Source: Apostichopus parvimensis (lineage: Eukaryota; Echinodermata; Holothuroidea; Aspidochirotida; Stichopodidae). Taken from it: DNA of 64,000 nt. A program made the position numbers and the translations under genes. The notes under the pieces were generated by a model. The model made no database searches and had not been told where the DNA came from. It worked only from the letters and a program-made list of their open reading frames with translations. Location: assembly GCA_000934455.1 (NCBI GenBank), contig KN888523.1:21880-85879 (forward strand). Direction: 5' to 3'. Shown piece by piece: positions 45,901 through 57,049 of the stretch (position 1 is the stretch's first letter; each line of letters begins with the position of its first letter).

Positions 45901-47777
45901 ACCCTGATGCTCTCAGACGATGGATGGTTGCCGGCCCAGAGGTAGTAAGGATGAACACAGAGTTCAAAGCCTCGATCGAGAGCAATCTAAAGAATTTAAA
46001 CCAAGAATCACACCATCACGAACAGACCAAAAGTTTGCAAGTTTCGTTTGCCAAGCAAGTCCAAAGTATGGTTCAAGTGATGCATGAAGAAATGGGCAAT
46101 CCTTTTCTGGAGGAAACTAATAACTTGCTCAAACTCGACACCAAGGATATTGTTCATCAAGCTGTGGCGGTCGCAGTGTGCCAGGCAGAAAAGATTGGTC
46201 AGCAACAATATGACGACTTTGTGACAGAAAGACTACAAGACCAATCAACACGTATTTCAGAACCAATTAGGAAAAACAAACTCTTATTGTTTAGTCGTCC
46301 TCCTGTGAGATTTAAAACCCAGTTCAAAATTGCAAGTGTCATCACTGAAGAGCGACGTGTCCTTATTTTCACGCCTTTACATGGCCTGCCAGTCAAGAGA
46401 TGGTGACCTCGATGACTTTTTCAGACATGAAAATCAGGCATGTCCCCCATCATTATCCCAATTTGGAAACTTGAGACTCGGGAGCAAGTCGGATCTTCTT
46501 GTGTGCCTTGAAGCATGTGCAGATTCTACACGTAACATACCAATCAGCGATGCTATTATTCTAGATGGAGCAGTGATTGTCAATATACTTCGACCCATAA
46601 CTGTCAAGACGTTTGACGACTATGCACTGAAGGTGTTCTTGCTATTCATACGTCAGTTGCAACATGCTAGTAGAGTGGATATAGTCTGGGATCAGTATAG
46701 GGAAAGTAGCTTGAAGACGCAGGCAAGGAAAAACAGTGGCAGAGGTGTTCGAAGACGAGTTCAAGGCTCCAATAGTTTGCCAGGGGACTGGCAACAGTTT
46801 CTACGCATCGAACAGAACAAAACAGAGTTCTTCAATTTCTTCGCCAAGCATGTATCCAATATGCAATTGGAACACGGCAAGATAGTAATCACCACCAGTG
46901 GGCCAGAGGTGTTGTGCATACCTACTCAGGACACATGAAATATATCACCCTGCGACCATGAAGAGGCAGACACAAGGATGATATTGCAACTTTCGCATGC
47001 ATTCCATGAAGGGTTCCAGAATATCTCCTACGCACAGTGGACACACATGTAGTGGTTTTGACCATAGCTGCAGTATCTAAACTAGGCATCCAGGAGTCAT
47101 GAGTGGCATTCGGAACTGGTAAAAACTTTATATATATTTCTGTACATGAAATCGCTGCATCACTTGGCCCAAACAAGTGCCAAGCTCTGCCAATGTTCCA
47201 TGCTTACACCGGGTGCGACACTGTTTCAGCATTTTACAGCAAAGGGAAGAAATCTGCTTGGGAAACGTGGAAAGTATATGAAGCTGTTACCATGGCATTC
47301 ATAACCCTGTCTCTAGGACCAAGCCAAATTCTCGACAATGAATTGGCAGTACTGGAACGTTTTACAATTTTGTTATATGACCACACCAGCACCATGGTAG
47401 ATGTTGATCGGGCTAGGCAAGTAATGTTCACTAAGAAAGGAAGGGCTATGGATGCCATTCCTTCAACAAGAGCTGCCTTATTACAGCACACAAAGAGGGC
47501 TGTGTACCAGGGCGGTCACTGTTGGGGTAAGACTTTAGAAGTGTGCATGGCAATGCCATCCCCTGACAAGTGGGGCTGGACTGATCCACCAAACTGGAGA
47601 CCGATGTGGACTTCCCTACCAGAGGCAAATAAGTCATCGCGAGAACTTATTCGTTGTGGCTGCACAAAGGGATGCAGAGGACGATGCAACTGCAGAGAAG
47701 CAGCAGGAATACCAAAGAACAGAGAGTCTGGTATATATGTGTATATATATATACTATATATACTGGACTTTTTGTGA
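42976..47777 (+). pseudogene. large Cys/His-module, DDE-like?, FEN/XPG-like, CXC multidomain protein gene (decayed)
   Basis: A nearly continuous plus-strand coding stretch of 4.8 kb carries about half a dozen breaks plus one likely intron (44724-44942). In order: a Cys/His module (WTKCIFCQ, LQCPAESKRYDVG, KWHKSCHIKFN); a second module (CFFC, SRVRKCAIFLQDGPLLAKLS, DAQYHPRCLATLYN); a helical region; a large conserved-looking block from 44940 (ITSDQPLYTIAK, LGGLHIEVTGF, HVTRTRHAHQVT, LDHTNYGRWMSVHVRDMTSL, FSAIALHQAHEQNNAMV, ALRRWMVAGPE); then CDHEEADTRMILQLSHAF, TVDTHVVVLTIAAVSKL and FHAYTGCDTVSAFYSKGKK; and last GGHCWGKTLEVCMAMPSPDK with CGCTKGCRGRCNC. The EADTR / D-x-VVVL / TGCDTVS spacing resembles the FEN/XPG/PIN nuclease acidic set. 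The end is a half CXC (tesmin/TSO1-like) module. I know such proteins only as uncharacterised multicopy families of cnidarians and echinoderms. The transposase role is inferred. Confidence 0.7.
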
Positions 47778-47793
47778 TTTCCCAGGAGTAGTT
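47765..47793 (+). repeat. 24-bp word repeated beyond the gap at 50307
   Basis: TTTGTGATTTCCCAGGAGTAGTTT occurs here, just after the CXC module, and again immediately after the N run at 50307-50330, in the same orientation. It may mark a duplicated contig end or a repeated sub-terminal part of the element. Confidence 0.8.
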
Positions 47794-48693
47794 TCCATAA
47801 AAAGTGCTGAATTGCCGAGTGAAGATAATTCAACAATGAGTGAAACACAACACTGATATGAAAGTAAGCCAAGTAGTTTCATTATTTCAGGGAGACAGAC
47901 TTGCACCCGCAAAATTTGGCAATCTTGCGGGTTACTGGAACAGGTTTCTATCGGGTTGAATTTCACGTGATGTAGGTAACCTCAGTAGCTTATCTTTACG
48001 CTTCATTATAAGAGTCATTTTGGATCCCCTGGCATTGAAGCAACGTGCTAAAAAGTGTATAAATAAAAGTTTGAATTTCTTTTACTATCAGCGTTATTAT
48101 CAAAGGCATATGAAGAATGCAAACAGCAAACTACCTAGGTTTTTTAAAGGCTTAAATAAATACCCTATTGTAATTTGTTACTTAAACTTTAAGTTAAATT
48201 TTAAAATATATATTTTTAAATGAAATTAAAATATATCTCCAAACAAGGTATAGTAAGAAACACACGTAATCCAGTAGCCCATATTAGATCAAGTTCTGTA
48301 ACACTCACTGACATATTTTCTGCAATGAAAGTCAGCAAGGAGTGACACACCCTAAATAGTGAAGTTACCTTACTAAATTATAGAAACATGTGAACTTCCT
48401 TATTAAGTTATTCATTCATTATTATGTATATAACGTTTACTTATCAATAGTAAAGATTTACTAAATGTATACAAACACAACGAAAACAGCAAAAAAAACG
48501 TTCATGATGTAAGTTGTCACTCCGATCAAATGATTTCGTAACAACAGTAAACCTTTACTTATACCTTCAAATATTTAATCCCTCATAAGAAGCTTTTGCT
48601 TTCAGTGTACTGAGCGCAGAGGTTAGTGTTTACCACGTAGCCCTTGAACGCTTACATTTACATCTTGCAAAGAGCTTTAAAAATTAGGGAAAT

Positions 48694-48784
48694 ATGTCTA
48701 AATGTTACAACGTTATCAAGAGAGGAACAGACATGAAACATTTAACATTCTGGAGCTTTGTCACACTGTTACTATCATGCACTG
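48694..48784 (+). CDS. candidate signal-peptide first exon
   Basis: From ATG 48694 (or the in-frame ATG 48733) the frame encodes KRGTDMKHLTFWSFVTLLLS, then CTG, followed by a strong GTAAGT donor. A basic start, a hydrophobic stretch and a small-residue end before a phase-1 donor is the classic first exon of a secreted or membrane protein. No downstream exon was recognised up to the gap at 50257. It lies inside the presumed 10-kb element, so it is either a captured host exon, evidence that the right arm is foreign sequence, or chance. Confidence 0.4.
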
Positions 48785-50256
48785 GTAAGTTTATCAATTA
48801 GTTTTCACTAATGAGACTCAAGTTTCTCAATACTTTACCAGTTAACAACCTTTAAATCCCGTTAATGTAACATATATAAAATGACAACTGAAATTATGGA
48901 GGAATAGTAACAACGTATTCGAGGCAGCAAAACATTCAAAATATATCCGATAGGTTGTCGTAATTGTGTTTAGATGCTTTTGTGTTTTAACTAAAATTAG
49001 AAGCAGTGTACAAATTGGAAATTATTAATATTTTTATACTGCACCACTGATATTCTTTAGAATAAATAAAATGTAATTTCCAGCATATATAACAATACAA
49101 ATGTAGCAGTTTATCTGGACTAGCGTTAAGAGTAAATGTTGAGTTTGATCAGTTATCTCTGTACTGATACGGGGACCCAAACAGAGAGCAAGACACATGC
49201 TAAATAGAGACAAAGAACTCAATTGTATTGGCATATATTAAAATGTGTAATTATGCAAACCGATATATAAATATAGGCATTCAAATCTTGGGCCCAAACG
49301 AATCATATAATACACATGTACTTATTTAATTAAACTGGCATCGTGTCTTACTGGTACGTTCAATTATTACTTGATGGTTAAGGTACGGCTAAGTTATGTT
49401 ATCTTCGGTGTTCCAGATTGATCCTTTCAGTGGCTAAGTGGCTCCAGCGGTATCTTTAAGAGTCAGATTCTTTGAACATCTCCAGATATAAGTTGTGTTG
49501 CATTATTCCCTTTATTTGTTATATACTTCCTTTAATAAATAAGCTACTGTGTGGCGAGACCGATATAACTACTGTATATTGGTCCACACGTTGTTTCCAA
49601 AAGGTGAAATGCGTCCCGTTCAGGCAAGCTCTAAACTATAATACACTGTATGAACAATAGGCTGGTCAGAAATATAATTTATGTTCTTTTCAGTACTACA
49701 ATATGGGTCCCATTTGGTATCTAGGTTTAGTCCAAAATTTCTTCCTTGTTTCCATTTGTTCCAGAACTGTTTTCCTTGTTTCCATCTGTTAAGTCCACTA
49801 GAGGAAACTTTGCCAATGTCCTGACTTCTTTATAATATTTGCTTTAACGAATCTCTCACCTTTCCCTAATATATCAACATTTTATATCAAAGTTCCTTCT
49901 GCACTCTACTCCTACCATATGCAGTACACTGCCTTTCCTATCTGACTCCCAGATGGACCGTCTACATTTTGTCCCCATACAGGACTCTATCCCCTACCCC
50001 CTGAGTCAGCCTTTTCTCATCTAGGACGCTGGGGTTGCTCAGCAACCCAGACGGAACATGTAGCCCAGTCAGAGTTAACCCTCCCTTTTTATGACTTAGA
50101 GTGTACAGTGTAGTACTGTACACTTAACAATTGCAATATATACATGTAAGTTCAATGAGACAATCTAGGGGAATGTAAACCTCTAGGAAATGGAGATGAT
50201 GCACTATGTAAGGGCACCCAATCTCACACAAAAATGGTATAGATTTATTGCCGATG

Positions 50257-50306
50257 NNNNNNNNNNNNNNNNNNNNNNNNNNNNNNNNNNNNNNNNNNNN
50301 NNNNNN
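50257..50306. other. assembly gap (50 N)
   Basis: A fixed-size scaffold gap. The sequence right after it repeats a word from 47.77 kb. Confidence 0.98.
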
Positions 50307-50381
50307 TTTGTGATTTCCCAGGAGTAGTTTTCAAAAATTATATTGTGACTGCAGTACACTTTACAGTTTCATTACTAAAAT

Positions 50382-50410
50382 TTGGCGGCCATCTTTAAAA
50401 ATGGCCGCCA
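50382..50410. repeat. GGCGGCCAT/ATGGCCGCC hairpin
   Basis: TTTGGCGGCCATCTTTAAAAATGGCCGCCAG folds on itself. A related pair (GGCGGGCATTTT..AAAATGGCCGCC) lies at 50558-50583, close to the inner edge of the right inverted end. Confidence 0.7.
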
Positions 50411-50519
50411 GATAGGACATGTACCCATCTATTTAAAATACTTTTATACCATACATATTATTATCACATGTAAAGTGATTTTCAGGTATATCAATACCTG
50501 TAATTATCTATTAAAATCA

Positions 50520-50705
50520 GTGCAATCAATGATTTTGCACTGCAAATGTGGAGTTTGGCGGGCATTTTAGAAAATGGCCGCCATTACTGATGTACGCTCT
50601 TTTCGCGATGGCTCCACTTCCAGAAATGTTCCTAAGTATGTCCTCTATATGTGTACCAAAGCTTATGCTTGTGTGAGAAAATGCCATATTTTTACTGGTA
50701 TCTGC
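50520..50705 (-). repeat. right inverted end of the 10-kb element
   Basis: In inverse orientation it aligns with 40702-40884. The outer edge TATCTGC abuts the interrupted THAP9-like coding frame. Confidence 0.7.
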
Positions 50706-51824
50706 TTGCCTCCTCCACCTTTACTTCCATAGCAGCAAACGCTTCCTGTGTAACACCTGGCTCACCGTTGATCCTAGAATACCATCTCCTGATGACTGAC
50801 GGATGCGGCAATGACAAGTCAAATGACTTCCTTACATATCTGTATGCTTTCGAACTGTAAAAGTGCAAGGTCAGAGGAAACGCCCGCTATTCATGTGGAT
50901 ATGTGTCACGTCTTATCTTCCCAGCCAGTTTGTTTTTCACTATCCTTTCCAATAAGGCTGCTGGAACACTTGAGAAAGTTTTAGACAGCATTTCTGCCCA
51001 GTTAGCAGATACTGGATTTTTGCCCTCAAGGGCTACAACAATCTCTTACAAAGGGCGACACCTTTCTCTTCAAGCGGCGAGACTTCTGTTGAGTAGTCTT
51101 GAACCTCCTTTCCAAGTTGTCAATACGATCCATCGCAGCTGTTAACTTCCGCTGTACCCCTCTTGGACAATCGAGTAGGAGTGGTCGTCGAGAATTGAAG
51201 GTCTTGGAGACTGTGGTATGTCAGCAGTATCTGGGAAGTTGTTTACTGTATCATCAAATCTTTCTTTTAGGGGTTTCCTTGGTTTGTGCGAATTCTGTAC
51301 AAAAGGAATAAACCCAAAAGATGTCATAAATATGAGAAATATTTATCAAAGAAATATGGATATAAAACCACTACATTTACTTAAGTTGAGATTTGTCAAA
51401 TCAATATTGAATACATGATGTATACAGTTTATTTCAAAGTTAATCCTCTTCCAACATAACAACATTCATAAAGATAAAGTGAAACAATATGTCAATATTA
51501 ACAGTTTCTTTAGTAAGTCTTCAGTTTAAATGCATGCACATGGTTAATCAACTTTTACTTCAGAACAGGATAATTCTCATCTCTCTTTGGCTACTCAAAA
51601 CTGAATGTTTTCAACAAGGTGTTATTAAAGCAAAAGTACAAAATAAAATATTCTAGGGACAGCATCCTGAGCAGTCTTGTTAAAGCACATGTCTCTTGAA
51701 AATGATCGGCGCAGAATACAGAGCTCCTGTTGGGAGTCCACAAATCTCGCTTCATGTTGACCATCCATACCGCAAGTACAGACCGGCGTCTGAATGGGAA
51801 CCGGCAGCAAATGTCAACATACAA
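50706..51824 (-). pseudogene. THAP9-like transposase, N-terminal half
   Basis: The minus strand shows a THAP-domain segment (VWMVNMKRDLWTPNRSSVFC, then ADHFQE, with AQDAVPRIF in the adjacent frame, 51810-51640). After an acceptor at about 51300 comes a linker (NSHKPRKPLKERFDDTVNNF), a coiled-coil-like stretch (TAAMDRIDNLERRFKT) and the HTH-like block RAFPLTLHFYSSKAYRYVRK with SFDLSLPHPSVIRRWYS and VTQEAFAAMEVKVEEA ending at 50715. This is the THAP, coiled-coil, HTH order of THAP9/P-element proteins, with several frame changes. The frame stops where the 10-kb element begins and its continuation is at 40690. Confidence 0.8.
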
Positions 51825-53773
51825 AGTAAATTCAATTGTACATGTAGAATAATCTACACTGCAGTCAACACACTACATCAGAAGATTTATTTCTAGGTGG
51901 GGTGACTGTAAAAAGTGTTCAAGTATTTTTAATTAAATTAAATTCATCATCTGACATCTGTCCAAAAATATTCTTTCGTTGTGCTACAGTTTAATAACAT
52001 AGATCTACTAGGCCTGTGACATGTAACAGAATGTATGAAATTCACATATACAGTTCTACAGGAATGTATACTACTAGAGTAGACCGATGGTAAAAGTCTG
52101 ACCAAAAATCACAGGAACTAAAATAAAATGCAACGAAGTTAAAGTAAGCAAAGTCAATGTCTAAGTTTATTATATTATAAATATAACAAAACTACTTAAT
52201 TATTTTATGCATAAACTTAAATAGAGTCATTGATACTTTAGTAAGCATGACGTTGAATGAGGTAAATCTATGATGAATATACATATAATACCCTTTTCAA
52301 ACTTGTTGTTAAACTTAAAGACGTTATCGTGACTTTCAAGTTCAAGTTACAATTAAGAAGGTCATAATTATGACTATACTAAACGCTAGATTATTTAATC
52401 TACTTAGTGTAGTCAAAATGTAGTCCAAAATATGGCATTGGATTGCTATAGAACATAGTATCGCCTATCAGCAATGAAATGATCAGAGTCAAATTGCATT
52501 GGCATTAGGCCATACGTACACGAAATACAACACATGGGACTACACAGAGCGCTAGACGCTAACTACTTCCAACCTGCCTTTGAAATACATAGAAAACATA
52601 GTTGAACTTTCGAATGAAATGTCCATCCACATCTTTGATGATACAGGTTTCAGCAGTTCATTACAGCACATGTAGGCATTTTCAAGATTACATTACTGAA
52701 AAGAAAGTTCACAAAGAGAACCTGCAGTCGAATTGTACACAAATCTGTATTCCAACCTTCTCGCACGTCGATTTTTCAGTCAGAAGTGCAACATGGCGAA
52801 CCCACGACGTCACTTCTGTGAGCCAATGAAATTTCCATGGTGAGGGAGGTCAGTGAAAACTTGCTCGAAATGACGACAGTTTCAATGTGGCATTGAAGAG
52901 TTGCTTCACACGCACAAATTTAATGAAGAATAAAAGTTTTCACATCCATTTTGACGGAATATATAACCGGTGTTTCAATGGAAAATTACACCAATTGAAA
53001 GTATATTTATGAACAGAAATACTTGGAAAGGACCCAAGCAATTGATCATATACTTTTTTGAAAGAGCGGCAGTAAACCCGAAGAAATATGATAAAAATAA
53101 AGATTTGTATAAGCGCTGGATATCGAAAATGTACGGTCAATGTCCGTTCAGGATATGATATCAATGACATGATATCAATGACATTTGCCAAATGTCCAAA
53201 ATTGCTACTACTATCTTCTTTGCAGATGATTCCAATATTTTCTTCTAGTTCGAAAACGTACATAGAATAAATAATACTGTCTCTACTGACTGGTTTGCCG
53301 CTAAAAAGTTATCACCTAATGTAGACAAAAGTGACTATATAGTATTTAATAGAAGAAGAAGAGGACGTAATTGGAATAATGATATATTAATGCACGGTGG
53401 TAATAATCATGGACGTAGCCAGAAACTTGAGAGGGAGAGGGGGCAGAATTCAGGGCCTTTGTAACGTGCTAACTGGTGGGCGGAGGTCCCCAGTCCCCTT
53501 CACAGCCCCCTCCCTAGTCAGATCACCCTCCCCTTCCCCTCAAGAAACACTTCACCTTTGCCAGCATGTTTCAAAATATTGCGATGAACTCCTCATCACT
53601 ATTGTACGGTGGCATAGGGACATAGTAAAAAACAAAGAGTGTCCCCAAATCTCAAACTTTTGATTTGTTATTTGAAAAGTTTTACTTTTGATGCAAAAGT
53701 TTTACCTATTGTTTATCTCCAATTTTTCTTAAAGAATTTGCTTTTTCACAAGTTCCCATCTCTTCCACTGAAT
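51825..53773. other. AT-rich stretch with no supported gene
   Basis: No recognisable exons or element ends. A segment around 53410-53540 is G/C-run-rich, of a kind seen in several places in this window, and probably belongs to a dispersed repeat. Confidence 0.45.
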
Positions 53774-55251
53774 TTATTTCTCTTCTTGTGTCAGCAAAGG
53801 TGGTAGGTGCATATCTATTTTGTGAAATACACAAGCATGACATTCCCTCATAATATATAGCAGCTTATGAAATTCTTCTCCTGTGGACTTTTCACAGAGG
53901 CTAATACTAGTTAATGCATAACGATCTTTCACATGTTGAGAATGAGCATCCATGGCAGACAACTGAGCATTGGCTGAATTTATTTTAAACTATGTTTTCT
54001 CAATATTCACACAGACAACCACTGTACTTTGCTTGTTGCTTGGTTTTCACATGACTGGGACGTAGTTTTCAGAAAGTTGAGAAGGAGACATGTCCATCTG
54101 GGTAACATTTGTTGTAGAGCTGGTGTGATACCTTCAAACTTCGGTCCGTGATGTACCTGGCTTTTCCAGACTTCTTACTGATGAACTTTTTGTCTGGCAA
54201 TTCATTTTCACTAAATTCATAGAAATGTTGAATGTCTTCAATTGTTGAGAGGGACACTCTTTTCCTTCGTGCAGAATATTGGATTGCCTTGCCAAGAACC
54301 TTTTTACTGACACCAAAACGTGTGCTTGCTCGGCGTTGAAACTTGCATTTCTTAACCCCTATCTTCTTTTCAATGAGGTATTTGCTTCTTGAGACCTATA
54401 TTCCCAGCTTCCATAATGACATCTTGTAATTGTTGTTTCTTATTTACTCCATCACCAGCACTACTAAAAGCAGATATTTTAGTAGGAGGAGCGAGCATTG
54501 CTAATCAAATGAACGATTGTTGCAACAAATGCAGGTGTTTTCTTTCGCATGCTTTTTTTTGCTCTTAAAGCTTGTCGCTTTGCAGCATCTGACCGGATGT
54601 CAATACTCTCCTCCCCTTCTTTCTATTTGGACTTAAACTCTTCTGTCATTAGCCTTAGTTCTTCCTCCTTTGCACGTAGCTGTTGTTGAAACTCTTTTAC
54701 ACGTTGTTTTTCTTCTTGTAGCTTTACCTGCTCTTCTTTAAAAAAAATTGCTCATCGTATCTTTCTTTGATTGGTGATACTTTTCTCTTTTTGTGGCATT
54801 CACTTTCTCTCTTTCCATCATCGTTTCCGCAATCTGTGTTTGGATTTCTGTATTTCATGTGCTGTTCATGTCATTGGTTTCCTTTTTTCTCTGCTTCGTT
54901 CTGAACTCGTCGTCGAGCTTGGTATTTCTTCATTCTATTACGGCATCAAACTGTTCTATTGTACCATACAAGAGCGTTTTCCTGTTCTGCTGGAGACGGG
55001 CGTTGCAATTCTGTCTCTGCGACTGCCATCTCGAGCCTGTATTGCTTACTGTAAGCTTTTGCTTTTTCACTCTTATACTTCTTAGGATCCTTGACTTTTA
55101 GTTTGTCCCTCCAGTTCTGGGTCTTTGACTTTATCTTATCTAGCTGTGATGTCTCCTCAGCGTCCCTAGAGGATTCCATACTCCTGGAGGCATCATGACC
55201 ACAGTCTGTCGGCTTTACGAAGCAAACCCGGAGATTAAATGGCAGTGGCAA
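53774..55251 (-). pseudogene. decayed copy of an uncharacterised multicopy gene family
   Basis: The minus strand begins with a basic leader (KTQNWRDKLKVKDPKKYKSE, then KAKAYSKQYR, 55140-55060) and Lys/Arg-rich coiled stretches. It continues with KKVLGKAIQYSARRKRVSLS, TIEDIQHFYEFSENELPDKK, YITDRSLKVSHQLYNKCYPD, GHVSFSTF and KLRPSHVK (54300-54050). It ends with a Cys-containing block (SLCEKSTGEEFHKLLYIMRE with CHAC, 53890-53830). The pattern R-sLs--I--FY--D-S--LPdKk, S--kF--LRP-HV and C-C---- is one I associate with uncharacterised invertebrate proteins. At least half a dozen stops or frame changes separate the blocks. The function is unknown. Confidence 0.55.
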
Positions 55252-56806
55252 ATTTCACGACAAATTACCTGCAGTGCAATAACAAATTTAGCAGATAAAA
55301 TAAAGTCCTTATAAGGTCATAAAAAACTCATAAAATGATACAATCAACACTTGACAGTTGTACTATTTTATTCGGCCTTTTATTATTTTTCAAGGTGGGT
55401 GGGGGGGGGGTGAAGAGGAACCTATGATAGCCTATTTCATAGACAGTTCTCTAGTTAGATCCTCGATGCCGGTTTGTTGGGCTCATCCTTTCTCAACCTG
55501 CTCATTTCTGCCAGGGCACTTAACTATGCTATAATAATCATAGCCCATATACTTATAGCTATAATGTGTATCTTAACACTAGGCTTAATAACGTTAAGCT
55601 AGGCCTATACGGCTAGAAAGTCAAAATAAAGGTATTAAAAACATTTAGGCAAAGAATACCATGCTATAACACCAAACAGACCGAATTCCATACTTTTCGC
55701 TACACAAAAGATGCCTTAATTCAACGAGAGTTTCTCATCGTAAAAACGTCATATAGTATCGGACCTAGGCCTAGCCTACACAACATTTTGGTGTCCTACA
55801 ACGGACCTTACGTTGTTACCAGTATTGTTCCATGAACTCAATTATAATAAACGACAAAGCGTTTTAATCAGCTTCAAATGTGTTTGAAGATACTTCGCGG
55901 AAAACATCGTACACATTATTCAACTCAGCTGCGCTTGCAGTAATTACCATCTTTGTTTACATCGTAAGTTCAGGACACGAACACCAAAGTGTCACATTTA
56001 TCAGCAATAATACATTGTAAAAGTAACCTTAGGCTAACTCCGAGATAAACGACTACGGTGAGGGACTTTGTCTTCAGTATCAACCTCGATCTAAATGATT
56101 TGCATAGTTTAAGCTGCCCAAAAAAATTATCAGCTGTTTTTGCTGCCACAGAAAGTTCTCACACGGTAAAAGTAGCTACATGGTCAAATTAAGGACACGA
56201 AATCAAACTTCAGCATTTGTTTTCGTCTGCTACCATTTCAATTAACGTAAACGTGGGAATTCCCATATTTACATCCGGGACCATTGAATTAGCAGACGAT
56301 AGAAAATATTTTTAGGACACGAAATGAAAGAGTAAAAGTTTTACCTGTTTATTTTGGAGACACAGTAATACCGTAAGATTGTTTTCATTTATAATATTCT
56401 TTGTCATCATTAACTCTTAAACAGATAAAGCAATATGTGCTTATTACGTGATACGCCATGCGGGATCCAAAACGGCACTACCCAACCACCCCACTCTGAC
56501 AAACAAAAGTCAAGTCAAGCGAGCCAAAAAAGTAAATACGCCCACCCTTTTATTTTCAAATATACATCGTTGAAAACTGATGTTCCCTACGTAAGTGTTA
56601 AGGACATGAGAACGTACGTCGTAAGTTGCAAAGTGATTAATTCACTGCATGACGACCATGAACCAATATAAAGCCAAATCGTTAATAACATGAAGGTTTT
56701 CCAGGTTATAGTACATATATGTCCTGTACTCAAAGTGAGTCAATGTCAATAAAACTGGAGTCAACTATTGCTATCCTGTGAACGATAAGTTATTAAGGTA
56801 ACTTAC
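55252..56806. other. stretch with no supported gene
   Basis: A poly-G run lies at about 55388-55410 and AGGCCTA motifs at 55590-55780. A repeated phrase TAAGGACACGAAAT / AGGACACGAA occurs at 55972, 56191 and 56313, suggesting an old tandem duplication with spacing of about 120-220 bp. Confidence 0.4.
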
Positions 56807-57049
56807 ACTTGGTGTTCCAGGTGATTGGAGTTGCAGACTGAAGCCAATGTTGTCTGGTAATGGAAACTAATAGATGAGGCAGAAGTAGAGGGCTGACTGG
56901 TTTTTCTGATTGTAGATAACAAATGTTGAGGTAATGTTGAAGAGTGTTCTACGAGTTTCTGATACCTGCTGCATACCCATAGAGCTTGAAGATGTTCCTG
57001 CAGTCTCTGCAAATGGGTTTATCAAATCTGGATCATCATCACTCTTGGT
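56807..57049 (-). CDS. candidate Ser/Asp-rich exon
   Basis: The minus strand between an acceptor (CTTATAAAG) and a GTAAGT donor reads TKSDDDPDLINPFAETAGTS, then SSSMGMQQVSETRRTL in one frame. The other frame is open through TIRKTSQPSTSASSISFHYQ. One small frame change would be needed to use both, so it is either a decayed exon or a shorter one ending at the internal GGTATG. No family was recognised. Confidence 0.3.

Larger units (their letters stand above)
40702..50705 (+). mobile_element. candidate new 10-kb DNA transposon with long inverted ends, inserted in a THAP9-like gene
   Basis: The left end (plus strand, from 40702) and the inverse of the right end (from 50705) align over roughly 180 bp. 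Both start GCAGATA(T/C)CAG(C/T)AAAA and share ATATGGCA, CACACAAGCA, AGAGGACA and the exact AGTGGAGCCATCGCGAAAA, followed by a CCATTTT..AAA..GCC(C/G)CC block. The ends coincide exactly with where the P-element/THAP9-like coding sequence stops (VKVEEA, 50715) and resumes (TNKRGESVVSALM, 40690). The segment is therefore an insertion. Flanking CAA/TAA-like words may be a mutated short target duplication, not proven. The interior holds one large plus-strand gene (42976-47777). A 50-N gap and a duplicated 24-bp word near the right end mean the right arm may be rearranged or misassembled. Confidence 0.7.

Noticed and set aside
54771-55101. Two overlapping plus-strand ORFs of about 100 codons
   Set aside because: They are antisense shadows of the Lys/Arg-rich minus-strand relic at 53774-55251; complementing its basic codons yields Phe/Leu/Ser-rich frames.
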